Shown here piece after piece: positions 43,876 to 51,395 of a DNA stretch of 64,000 nt; the stretch's first letter is position 1, and every line of letters starts with the position of its first letter. This DNA comes from Plantactinospora endophytica. Its GTDB lineage: Bacteria > Actinomycetota > Actinomycetes > Mycobacteriales > Micromonosporaceae. The notes beneath the pieces are model-generated. The model was given only the letters and a program-made list of their open reading frames with translations, searched no databases and had not been told where the DNA came from. The stretch spans positions 62,001 through 126,000 of the forward strand of contig NZ_BONW01000025.1 in NCBI RefSeq assembly GCF_016862915.1, read 5' to 3'. Position numbers and translations under genes: made by a program.

Positions 43876-45143
43876 CCACCCCGTTGCGCAACTGGGCCGG
43901 CAACGTCGAGTTCCGGGCCCGCAAGCTGCACCGACCGGAGTCCGTGGCCGAGCTGCGTGCCCTGGTCGCCGGCAGCGACCGGATCCGCGCCCTCGGCACC
44001 GGGCACTCGTTCAACCGGATCGCCGACACCACCGGCGACCTGGTCTCGCTCGCCGGCCTGCCGCCGGTGCTGGAGCTGGACCGGGCGGCCAACACCGTCA
44101 CCGTCTCGGCGGCGCTCCGCTACGGCGACGTGGTCGGCGAGCTTCACCAGGCCGGCTTCGCCCTGCACAATCTCGGCTCGCTGCCGCACATCTCGGTCGT
44201 CGGGGCCTGTGCCACCAGCACGCACGGCTCCGGGTTGGGCAACGGCAGCCTCGCCACCGCCGTCGCCGCGCTGGAGCTGGTCACCGCCGACGGCGACTTG
44301 GTGACGCTGCGCCGGGACGCCGACGGCGACGACTTCCTCGGCGCCGTGGTCGGGCTCGGCGCGCTCGGCGTGGTCACCCGGATCACCCTCGATCTCGTCC
44401 CGGCCTTCGAGATCGCCCAGTACGTCTACGACGACCTGCCCCGCGACCAGCTCCACGCGCACGCTCCGGAGATCCTCGGCGCCGGTTACAGCGTCAGCCT
44501 GTTCACCGACTGGACCGGCCCCCGGATCAACCAGGTGTGGTTGAAGCGCCGGGTGGACGCCGCCGACGGCGGGGCCGCCGAACCGCACTGGTTCGGTGCC
44601 ACCCTGGCGGCCGAGCCCCGGCATCCGGTACCGGGGATGTCGGCGGTGCACTGCACCGACCAGCTCGGCGTACCCGGGCCGTGGCATGCCCGGCTGCCGC
44701 ACTTCAAGCTGGAGTTCACCCCGAGCAGCGGCGAGGAACTCCAGTCGGAGTACTTCGTGGCCCGGGAGGACCTGGTCGGGGCGCTGACCGCGCTGGACGG
44801 GATCGCCGAGCGGATCGCCCCCGTGCTCCAGGTCTCGGAGATCCGCACCGTCGCCGCCGACGAGCTGTGGCTGAGCCCGAGTTACCGGCGGGACAGCGTG
44901 GGGCTGCACTTCACCTGGGTCAAGGAGACCGAGGCGGTGCTGCCGGTGCTGGCGGCGATCGAGGAGCGGCTGGCGCCGTTCGCGCCCCGGCCGCACTGGG
45001 GCAAGCTGTTCGGCGTACCGCCCGAGCAGTTGCGCGAGCGGTACGACCGGTACGCCGACTTCGCCAAGCTGGTCCGCCGGTACGACCCGAGCGGCAAGTT
45101 CCGCAACGAACTGCTGGACCGCTACTTCCCCACCGCCGGCTGA
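43872..45143 (+). CDS. Alditol (xylitol) oxidase, FAD-dependent
   Basis: 423-residue flavoprotein of the vanillyl-alcohol-oxidase type. It closely resembles Streptomyces alditol oxidase AldO: NWAGNVEFRARKLHRP at 7-22, covalent-FAD His 45 in LGTGHSFN, GSLPHISVVGACATSTHGSG in the FAD domain, and VSLFTDWTGPRINQVWLKRR plus the WGKLFGVPPEQLRERY C-terminus. It would oxidise xylitol/sorbitol-type polyols at C1 with oxygen, giving H2O2. It is the second gene of an overlapping pair with the methyltransferase. Substrate is inferred from family. Confidence 0.92.
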   Translation: MTTPLRNWAGNVEFRARKLHRPESVAELRALVAGSDRIRALGTGHSFNRIADTTGDLVSLAGLPPVLELDRAANTVTVSAALRYGDVVGELHQAGFALHNLGSLPHISVVGACATSTHGSGLGNGSLATAVAALELVTADGDLVTLRRDADGDDFLGAVVGLGALGVVTRITLDLVPAFEIAQYVYDDLPRDQLHAHAPEILGAGYSVSLFTDWTGPRINQVWLKRRVDAADGGAAEPHWFGATLAAEPRHPVPGMSAVHCTDQLGVPGPWHARLPHFKLEFTPSSGEELQSEYFVAREDLVGALTALDGIAERIAPVLQVSEIRTVAADELWLSPSYRRDSVGLHFTWVKETEAVLPVLAAIEERLAPFAPRPHWGKLFGVPPEQLRERYDRYADFAKLVRRYDPSGKFRNELLDRYFPTAG

Positions 45144-45173
45144 GTTGTCGACGGAGCAGAGTGTCGGGGCGGG

Positions 45174-45815
45174 TCAGAACTGTAGGAAGAGATTTCCGAT
45201 CATGGCGATGGCCAGGATGACCAGGAACGCGACGGCGGCATAGCGCAGCAGTCGTACGGCGGCGCGCAGCCGGACGTACCGCTGCCGGTGTTGTTGTATT
45301 CCGATCCAGAGTTCGACCTGGGCCGCCTGGAGAATCTCCGGGGTGCCCTGCCGGGCCAACGCGGCCTGGAACTCGGCGAAGGAGTTCAGCCGCCGAACGG
45401 TGTCTGTGCCGTTGAACACCAGTGCGGCCGGAAGCACGTCGTCGTCGCCGAGCATCGTCCGGCTCGACTGCGGCGTCACCAGTACGCTCGCGGCGCGCAG
45501 CAGCGAGAGCACGACCAGCCCGGCGCTCACCATGGTCAACGCGGTGAAGAGCACCAGCAGCCAGGGTGCCAGCCGGTCGGCGACGGAGCCGCCGAGCAGT
45601 TGGGCGAGCACGACGGCGTTACCGGCGGAGAGGATGGCGCTGGCGCTGAGCACGACCGAGGCGCGACCCGACGTGGAGACCCGGAGCCGGTCGTACCGGT
45701 CCAGATGCCACTGTAGAAGATCAATTCGCTGCGCCGTGGCGGGCGAATCGGTGTCGTCGGCGGAGGTGGCGGTGTTCGGCAGCTCGTCCGGGGTACGGGC
45801 GGCGGTCTCGGTCAA
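45174..45815 (-). CDS. Three-TM protein, Pycsar/SLATT-like effector candidate
   Basis: 213 residues. A polar N-terminus (about 25 residues) is followed by a helix LLQWHLDRYDRLRVSTSGRA leading into two transmembrane helices at about 54-75 and 85-108. A cytosolic loop with a helical NSFAEFQAALARQGTPEIL region spans about 140-175, and a third transmembrane segment lies near the C-terminus (AVAFLVILAIAMIGNLFL). The DRYDRL...RAxxxLSA arrangement resembles the 2TM/3TM effectors of defence systems. TTG 45815 is used because AAGGAG lies seven bases upstream; the GTG two codons earlier is one base from that site. It is divergent from the kinase-like gene with a 165-base promoter between them. An effector role is inference. 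Confidence 0.6.
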   Translation of the reverse strand: MTETAARTPDELPNTATSADDTDSPATAQRIDLLQWHLDRYDRLRVSTSGRASVVLSASAILSAGNAVVLAQLLGGSVADRLAPWLLVLFTALTMVSAGLVVLSLLRAASVLVTPQSSRTMLGDDDVLPAALVFNGTDTVRRLNSFAEFQAALARQGTPEILQAAQVELWIGIQQHRQRYVRLRAAVRLLRYAAVAFLVILAIAMIGNLFLQF

Positions 45816-45979
45816 TCTCACACTCCTTGATCAGATAATTGAAGGGTAGCCGGGCCGGGAAAGCCGTCGAGGCCGAGTCGATCATCCATGCTGGATTGCG
45901 AGGTCGGCGGGCTTATGGTCAGATGAGCCGTTGTCCACCCCGCCACTTTGTCGTTTACCGCCGGGACGGTGCCGCAACG

Positions 45980-47602
45980 ATGGCCGATTCGACATACGGT
46001 CGACTTACCAACCCGCTCGCCTGGGCCGAGGTTCTGCCCGACCACCTTTTTTCCGCGCTTTCGGAATGGATCAAAGGGCAGCCGTTCGACCTCACCCTGC
46101 ACCGCTGGTTCACCGACGGCCGGAGCGGCTCCTATGTGGCCTCGGTCCGGCTGCGACCGCACCGTGGTCCGCAGCGCGGGGCGATCCTGAAGCTGGTGCC
46201 GCCGCACCTGGCCGCTGCGGAGTCGCGGGCGGTGGGCCTGGTGGAGCAGCACACGCCGCCGGACTTCTACGAGCGACACCTCGTCCCGACCGAGTGGGTC
46301 GGCCCGTTGCCGGGCAGCGCCTGGTGGCTGCACCTACAGGCGGTGGCCCAGACCGACGTCAGCACGATGCTGCCGCTGGACAACCTCGTCGACCACGCCG
46401 AACTCGCCGGCTACTGCGCCGACATCGTCACGGCCCTGGTCGAGGGCTGGCAGGGTGGCCCCGATCCAGCGAGCAAGGCGGTACCGCCGGCCGAGTTCCT
46501 CCGCGCGGACCTGGCCGGCAAGCTGGCCGGTCTGCACGCGTTCGCCCGGGCGGTCGGGCTCGACGTGCAGGGCGCCCCCGACCTGGTCGTGATCCCGGGT
46601 CGGCCCGACCCGCTGCCCAACCCGTTCGCGCTGCTGGAGCGCGGTGGCGGCGCGGACGAGATCGAGGTCTTCCGGGGCAACGGGCACGGCGACCTGCATC
46701 CCGGCAACATCCTGATTCCGGTGGGCCGCAAGGTGCGGGCCGCTGACTTCCGGCTGATCGACCTGGGCCGGTTCTCCCCCGCCACCCCGGTCTCCCGGGA
46801 CCCGGTGAAGCTGATCCTGGCGATCGCCGACCGCTGGCTGCCCGGCCTGGCGCCGTACTCGTCGCTCCGGTCGAGCCTGGCGGAGCTGATCGTCGCCCCC
46901 GACCTCTATCCGCGTACCCCGCCGATCGCCGGATATCTCGAGGTGGCGGAGGCGGTCTACCGGGCGGCGGCCGGCTGGGCGAACCGACGCGGCCTGGTCG
47001 AGGAGTGGGCCCGGCAGTACCTCCTCGTGCTCGCCGCCTCCGCCCTCCGCACGGTGAGCCGGGACGACGTCGCCCTGCCGGACCGGTGGTGGTATTTCGA
47101 ACTGGCCGCGCTGGCCCTGCGGGCCCTCGACTCCGGTGACCGGGGCATCCCGATCGACCTCACCACACCACCGAGCGCCCCGCGCGCGGCGCCGGCCGAC
47201 CCGCCGACGCCGCGCGGTCCCGACCCGGAACCGCTCCGCCCGAACGGCGCGGCGACACCGCCGGTCACCCCGGACACGGCTCCGGGACTGCGGGCGCCGG
47301 CCGGTAGGCCGGGGTCCGACCCGACACCCCCCGGGGCGCGTCACACGGGTACGGGTCGGGCCAGCTACTCCGGCCTGACCAGGGTCCAGTTCGGCCGGCG
47401 CCTCGGTGACAGCTGGTCCGAACTCGTCGACCTGCTCGGGATGCGGGCGGACGAGGTGGGCCGGCTGCCGCAGGGCCGGGAGGCGGGCCACATCTGGCGC
47501 TGGCTGGAGGTCCGGGGCCGGGTGCCCGAGCTGCGGGACGCCCTGCTCGCCCTCGACCGGCCGGATCTCGTCCAACTGCTCGACGACGACGAGGACGGTT
47601 GA
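45980..47602 (+). CDS. Kinase-fold protein with C-terminal EAD-like adaptor domain
   Basis: 540 residues. Residues about 20-440 are a protein-kinase/aminoglycoside-phosphotransferase-like fold: Lys 71 (AILKLVPPHLAAAESRAVG) with Glu 81 of the alpha C helix, the catalytic loop GHGDLHPGNIL with Asp 238 and Asn 243, and a metal-binding Asp 261 in RLIDLGRFSPA, so all canonical catalytic residues are there. Residues ~430-470 are a proline-rich linker. Residues 471-538 (FGRRLGDSWSELVDLLG ... PQGREAGHIWRWLEVR) form a domain repeated at the N-terminus of the next gene. The combination suggests a ternary-complex-associated kinase (TCAD9-like) with an effector-associated adaptor. ATG 45980; ATG 45923 is an alternative with a weaker site. 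Confidence 0.7.
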   Translation: MADSTYGRLTNPLAWAEVLPDHLFSALSEWIKGQPFDLTLHRWFTDGRSGSYVASVRLRPHRGPQRGAILKLVPPHLAAAESRAVGLVEQHTPPDFYERHLVPTEWVGPLPGSAWWLHLQAVAQTDVSTMLPLDNLVDHAELAGYCADIVTALVEGWQGGPDPASKAVPPAEFLRADLAGKLAGLHAFARAVGLDVQGAPDLVVIPGRPDPLPNPFALLERGGGADEIEVFRGNGHGDLHPGNILIPVGRKVRAADFRLIDLGRFSPATPVSRDPVKLILAIADRWLPGLAPYSSLRSSLAELIVAPDLYPRTPPIAGYLEVAEAVYRAAAGWANRRGLVEEWARQYLLVLAASALRTVSRDDVALPDRWWYFELAALALRALDSGDRGIPIDLTTPPSAPRAAPADPPTPRGPDPEPLRPNGAATPPVTPDTAPGLRAPAGRPGSDPTPPGARHTGTGRASYSGLTRVQFGRRLGDSWSELVDLLGMRADEVGRLPQGREAGHIWRWLEVRGRVPELRDALLALDRPDLVQLLDDDEDG

Positions 47603-47604
47603 CG

Positions 47605-48564
47605 GTGTCGTTCAGCCCGGAGGCGGCGCAGGAGTTCTACGACCGCCTGCACCACGACTGGCCGGAACTCTGCACGAAGCTCGGCATCGAGGGCCAGGAG
47701 CAGGAACGGTTCCCCCCTGGCCGGGAGGCACAGCACATCTGGCGCTGGCTGGAGGTCCGGAAGCGGCTCGACCGACTACCGGACGCGCTCGTCGCCATCG
47801 ACCGGCAGGACCTGGCCGACGATCTGGAGGCCGGCCGACTGCCGGAGCGGGTGGCGGCGGGGAGCCCGTCCCGGACCCTGCCGGGCGGGCCGAGGCTGTC
47901 GGGACAGCTGCTGGCCCAGCGGTACGGCACCGCCGCCGACCTGGAGAAGCAGGGCAGATATGCCGAGGCGCTACGGCAGTTGCAGATGGTGACGGCGGGT
48001 GTGCTGTGCGATCGGGTCCTGCTGCTGCTGCAACTGGGCCGGCAGACCGAGGCGGCCCAGCTCCTGGACGAGGTGGACCGGCTGCACCGGGAGGTCGGAC
48101 TCGTCGAGTACGAGGCCGACCGGCTGACCGCCGACTACTATCGCGCGGCGGTGCTGTGGGAGCAGGGGTTGCCGAAGCAGGCGGAGTCGGCATACCGGGC
48201 CGTGCTGGGGACGCGTGCCGAGGTGCTCGGTGCGCAGCATCCGGAGACCCTGCGTACCCGGTGCAGCCTGGCCGGCGTACTCGCCGACCGGGGTCGGTTG
48301 GGCGAGGCCGAGGCCGAATACCGCACGGTGCTGGCCGATCGGCTCGAGGTCCTGGGCAAGTCCCATCCGGACACCGCGCTGACCCGGTACGCCCTGGCGG
48401 ACCTGCTGGTTCGGCAGGGTCGGAGAACGGACGCCGAAGCGGAGTACCGTCTGGCGCTTCAAGTATGCGAACAATTCCTTGGGCCGGAACACCCGAGCAC
48501 GTTGGCCATTCGGCACCGACTGGTGTTCCTGCAACAGCCGCAGCGCGGGCGCGATTCGACGTAG
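47605..48564 (+). CDS. EAD-like/TPR scaffold protein
   Basis: 319 residues. Residues 11-78 (FYDRLHHDWPELCTKLG ... PPGREAQHIWRWLEVRKR) align without gaps to the C-terminal domain of the preceding protein with about 35 of 68 residues identical. A short linker precedes an array of tetratricopeptide repeats of kinesin-light-chain type at about 115-315: AAVLWEQGLPKQAESAYRAV, LAGVLADRGRLGEAEAEYRT and LADLLVRQGRRTDAEAEYRLA, each ending in LGxxHPxT. No enzymatic domain. GTG 47605 lies 2 bases after the kinase stop, with GAGG upstream; translation is likely coupled. A homotypic interaction between the two adaptor domains could recruit this protein to the kinase. Confidence 0.75.
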   Translation: MSFSPEAAQEFYDRLHHDWPELCTKLGIEGQEQERFPPGREAQHIWRWLEVRKRLDRLPDALVAIDRQDLADDLEAGRLPERVAAGSPSRTLPGGPRLSGQLLAQRYGTAADLEKQGRYAEALRQLQMVTAGVLCDRVLLLLQLGRQTEAAQLLDEVDRLHREVGLVEYEADRLTADYYRAAVLWEQGLPKQAESAYRAVLGTRAEVLGAQHPETLRTRCSLAGVLADRGRLGEAEAEYRTVLADRLEVLGKSHPDTALTRYALADLLVRQGRRTDAEAEYRLALQVCEQFLGPEHPSTLAIRHRLVFLQQPQRGRDST

Positions 48565-48983
48565 GCCGATATGTGCGCCATCCACGGCGTGCTCCGGCGG
48601 ATTTCTCGACGACCGTCACCCGCGCATCCGGACGCTCGCCGGTGATCTCGACCGTCGGCGATCCGCCGACCATTCCGGACGATGCCCCGAGAACCATCCT
48701 CGATCCGGCGGCCCGGCCGGACCCGAAGCGGGGCACGGAACGGCGCCCCGTGCCACAGATACGCCGCTGCCAAGGTTTTGCAGTAATGAATGAGGAGCGG
48801 ATGAACGCTTTCCTGCGGACCCCGGAATCCACAGTGCCATCCCGGCGTTACTACCGGTACGACAACGCGTAGCCTGGGTACATCAGGTCCGGTTGCCCAC
48901 GCCCCCGGAGCGACCCTCCGAAGCGGCAGGTAGACCACCCTGCAACTCTGAGTAGTCAACAGCGAGCCGCAGGAGGCCACACC
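48565..48983 (+). other. Gap after the EAD-like/TPR gene
   Basis: About 419 bases with low gene support. One short frame at 48786-48872 (MNEERMNAFLRTPESTVPSR then RYYRYDNA, stop at 48870) has a GAGGAG before its second ATG (48801), but the protein resembles nothing I know. The rest is non-coding in my reading, with no clear terminator for the TPR gene. Confidence 0.3.
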
Positions 48984-49067
48984 ATGGCGGCTCCACATTC
49001 GATGACCGCGCGAGACAGCCCGAGTGACGCAGGTCACCGCCTCGCAATACCAGGGTGCCGTGCATAA
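48984..49067 (+). CDS. Putative 27-aa small protein
   Basis: ATG 48984 sits seven bases behind a perfect AGGAGG. The product MAAPHSMTARDSPSDAGHRL then AIPGCRA is short and without similarity I can recognise. The strong ribosome binding site is the only argument. It could be a leader peptide for the XRE gene 75 bases downstream. Confidence 0.3.
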   Translation: MAAPHSMTARDSPSDAGHRLAIPGCRA

Positions 49068-49079
49068 CCCGCTCCACAT

Positions 49080-49101
49080 ACTGCGATAAGCTGTATGCAG
49101 T
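49080..49101 (+). promoter_or_regulatory. Inverted repeat upstream of XRE gene, possible operator
   Basis: ACTGC(G)ATA at 49080-49088 and TATGCAGT at 49094-49101 are inverted copies except for one extra G. It sits about 40 bases before the XRE start, in the place where an autoregulatory operator or promoter would be. Only visual evidence. Confidence 0.35.
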
Positions 49102-49141
49102 GCGGGTAACCCGATGATCAAACTACTCTACGCGAGGGCCC

Positions 49142-50044
49142 ATGGCGATGACTGACCGTCCAAGATCCGCTGCGGAGCGTCGAAGGTTGACTCGTAGACT
49201 GCGTCATCTCCGTGCCGAGTCCGGGCTGACCCAGACCGACGTGGCCAACCGGCTCGACTGGTCGCAGTCAAAGGTCAACCGCATCGAACTCGGCGAGGTC
49301 GCAATTACTCGCACCGATCTCTCCGCACTGCTGGAGATCTACGGGGTGGCTGAGCCGGAAACCATTGCCGAGCTACTGGCGATCGCAAAGACCGCACGAC
49401 AGCAGAACTTCACGCAACATCGCGACATCTTCGCCAAGGAATTTCTCCACTTTCTTGAGTTCGAAGGGCTCGCGAATCACATAAAGCATTACGAATCAAA
49501 TGTGGTGCCAGGGCCGCTACAGACCGAGGAATACGCCCGGGCAACTCTCCGGGCCGTACGCATGGTCGATTACCTGCCAGCACGGGATCGTCCGGAGGTC
49601 GACGATCTCATCGAGCGGAAGATCCGGGTCCGGATGGAACGCAAGCGCCTGCTGCTCCAGGAGTCCGACGCGGTCAAGGCCGAATTCATCCTCAACGAAG
49701 GGATTCTCCGACTGGCGGTCGGCGCGGAGAGCGGGCAGCCGGAACTCATGACCCGGCAGCTACAGCATCTCGCCGAACTCGCCGAGGTGCCGAATGTCGA
49801 CGTACGGGTCCTGCCGTCCAGCGCCGGAGCACATCCGGGGCTACAGGGCGGCTTCGTGGTGTTGGAACTGCCCGAGCCGTACGGCGATTCGCTGCTCTAC
49901 ATGGAGAACAGTGCGGGAGAACTGTCGACCCGGGACCAGCCCGACAAGGTCGATCTGTTCGTGAAGGTGTTCGACCAACTGCGCGCCCGCGCGGTGGCCC
50001 TCGCAGACCTGGAACCGCAACTCGGAAACCGAACGGTGGACTAG
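49142..50044 (+). CDS. XRE-family regulator with DUF5753
   Basis: 300 residues: helix-turn-helix at about 16-70 (LRHLRAESGLTQTDVANRLDW then SQSKVNRIELGEVAI) and a DUF5753 domain at about 95-290 (IKHYESNVVPGPLQTEEYARA, KAEFILNEGILRLAVG, HPGLQGGFVVLELP). This family is usually paired with a DUF397 protein. Here the DUF397 gene lies 1.1 kb downstream behind two small membrane genes. ATG 49142 is three bases from the GAGGG site; the ATG at 49148 has better spacing and may be the true start. It may regulate itself and the small genes around it. Codon use is less GC-rich than its neighbours, a hint of lateral transfer. Confidence 0.85.
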   Translation: MAMTDRPRSAAERRRLTRRLRHLRAESGLTQTDVANRLDWSQSKVNRIELGEVAITRTDLSALLEIYGVAEPETIAELLAIAKTARQQNFTQHRDIFAKEFLHFLEFEGLANHIKHYESNVVPGPLQTEEYARATLRAVRMVDYLPARDRPEVDDLIERKIRVRMERKRLLLQESDAVKAEFILNEGILRLAVGAESGQPELMTRQLQHLAELAEVPNVDVRVLPSSAGAHPGLQGGFVVLELPEPYGDSLLYMENSAGELSTRDQPDKVDLFVKVFDQLRARAVALADLEPQLGNRTVD

Positions 50045-50206
50045 CACCATGTCATGGCGGGTCGCCGACTGCCGGGCCGGTCGACGCGCCTCCGCCCTCT
50101 CCCCTCGGAGTGACCCAGTGACCACCACCTCGACGCTCGCTCGGCGCCGGGTACTGCCGGGCCGGCAGAAGCCGGCTCGGCGGCGCAACCTGCCCGGCGT
50201 ACGACC

Positions 50207-50563
50207 GTGACCAGCTCGACGCGTCCGGATCGACCGGGCGCCGAACCACAGGAATCGGGGTTCAGCCGCCTCCTGCGGGACGTGATGAGCGACAACCGCA
50301 AGACGCTGCGGGCGATCGTGATCGGACTTGCCGGCACCGCCTGCTTCGGGCTCTGCGCCCACTTCCTCGGCTGGCTCAGCTGGCCGAAACTGCTGATCCT
50401 CGCCGCCTGCGTGACCATCGTGAACGTGGCCGGAAGGGCCGCCAAGGCGTACCAGAGTCGGACGGATCACGGATCGCCTAGGAGCGATTCCGCCGAACCC
50501 GCTCCTCGACCTCGCGAAGGTGATTCAGGATCGGAGTGGAATAGATCCCCCCGGCTGCACTGA
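50207..50563 (+). CDS. Small membrane protein (118 aa)
   Basis: One hydrophobic hairpin: residues 36-52 and 58-75 (AIVIGLAGTACFGLCAHFLGW, LLILAACVTIVNVAG), with polar arginine-rich flanks and a long disordered C-terminus. GTG 50207 has no good ribosome binding site. The last 86 bases overlap antiparallel with the convergent small membrane gene. No family recognised. It is located between XRE and DUF397 genes of the accessory island. Confidence 0.55.
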   Translation: MTSSTRPDRPGAEPQESGFSRLLRDVMSDNRKTLRAIVIGLAGTACFGLCAHFLGWLSWPKLLILAACVTIVNVAGRAAKAYQSRTDHGSPRSDSAEPAPRPREGDSGSEWNRSPRLH

Positions 50564-50795
50564 GCAGCATCGCCGTTACGGCGAACGTAATGGTTCTCAC
50601 CGTTCCGCCGAGATTGCCGAAGCTCCGGATGACCATCTCCGCAGCGAGTAGCGCCGTCACACCCGTGGCCAGGCTGTACACAGCGAGGCGCAGAGCCGAG
50701 GGATCGTCGTCATTCGTCGATGAACTTCGACCGTTCGGAGGATAGCGTCGAACACCTGTCCGCCCGGCGATCTCTCCTCTGGCCTTCACGCTCAT
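50478..50795 (-). CDS. Small membrane protein (105 aa)
   Basis: Two hydrophobic segments at about residues 34-55 and 66-84 (LRLAVYSLATGVTALLAAEM, TITFAVTAMLLSAAGGIY), short polar ends, and NHLREVEERVRRNR at the C-terminus. ATG 50795 follows AGGAA four bases upstream; longer starts have no site. It converges with and overlaps the previous gene by 86 bases. The overlap means that one of the two C-termini may be mis-set, but neither frame has an earlier stop. Function unknown. Confidence 0.5.
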   Translation of the reverse strand: MSVKARGEIAGRTGVRRYPPNGRSSSTNDDDPSALRLAVYSLATGVTALLAAEMVIRSFGNLGGTVRTITFAVTAMLLSAAGGIYSTPILNHLREVEERVRRNRS

Positions 50796-51118
50796 CGCTT
50801 CCTGGGATACAACGCCGCCTCCTCGTCCTGGCCCTAGCATAGGGTCCTCCGCCTCTCGCGTCTGCCCAGAGGGACAAGATCAATCCTTCCTGCGCTGTCA
50901 GATAGTGGGCAACGACGTTGACCTGCCCAGATCGACGTACGCCAACACCTCTCCCCTGGATTCTGCGTCGCTCTCCTCCTTACACTTGCGGAATCTGGAA
51001 TCCCCTCGCATCCGGCGGCCCTGATTTCCAAAGGCGGTCTGAATGGCCCGCTGGAGTTCGCTGCGGGGGCCTCGGAACAGCGGCGCTCAGGGCCGCGCCA
51101 CGACGAGGAGGCACGTTG
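50796..51118. other. Divergent promoter region
   Basis: About 320 bases between the leftward small membrane gene and the rightward DUF397 gene. Comparatively AT-rich stretches at 50870-50920 (AAGATCAATCCTTCC) and 50990-51030 (TTTCCAAAGG). No gene is supported. Confidence 0.4.
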
Positions 51119-51382
51119 GTGGCGTCAGAGGAGCCCGAGATCACCTGGTGCAGAAGCTCCCGGAGCATCGAGGGCAACTGCGTGGAAACGGCACTCACGC
51201 TGGGTGAGACGGTGGCGGTCAGGGACTCGAAGGACCCGCCGGTCCAACTACGCTTCGCGACGGCACGGTGGTCCGCCTTCCTCGACCGCATCCGCTCGGA
51301 CGGAGACGCGACGGGTGACGGCGCGACCGGAGACGCGACGGGTGACGGCGCGACCGGAGGCGGCCCGATCGGCGCCGGTTGA
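51119..51382 (+). CDS. DUF397 protein with repeat tail
   Basis: 87 residues. The DUF397 core is residues 1-60: ITWCRSSRSIEGNCVETAL, VAVRDSKDPPVQLRF and WSAFLDRI. The C-terminal ~27 residues are a DGATGDATGDGATGG-type array encoded by a 27-bp repeat. GTG 51119 has a perfect GAGGAGG seven bases upstream. DUF397 proteins normally lie directly next to an XRE-DUF5753 regulator and may act as its partner; here the regulator is at 49142 and two small membrane genes intervene. Confidence 0.85.
   Translation: MASEEPEITWCRSSRSIEGNCVETALTLGETVAVRDSKDPPVQLRFATARWSAFLDRIRSDGDATGDGATGDATGDGATGGGPIGAG
51302..51355. repeat. 27-bp coding tandem repeat in DUF397
   Basis: Two identical 27-base units at 51302-51328 and 51329-51355 beginning GGAGACGCGACGGG. 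They encode a Gly/Asp/Ala/Thr tail. Exact repeats suggest recent slippage. Confidence 0.9.
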
Positions 51383-51395
51383 TCCCGGCCCGTCC

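Noticed and set aside
45174-48564. Standard Pycsar or CBASS operon
   Set aside because: No nucleotidyl cyclase or CD-NTase gene appears around the TM gene; the kinase/adaptor/TPR partners do not fit those systems.
48459-49121. 220-codon minus-strand frame across the gap before XRE
   Set aside because: Runs over the end of the TPR gene, has many Cys/Trp/Arg residues typical of a spurious frame and no binding site.
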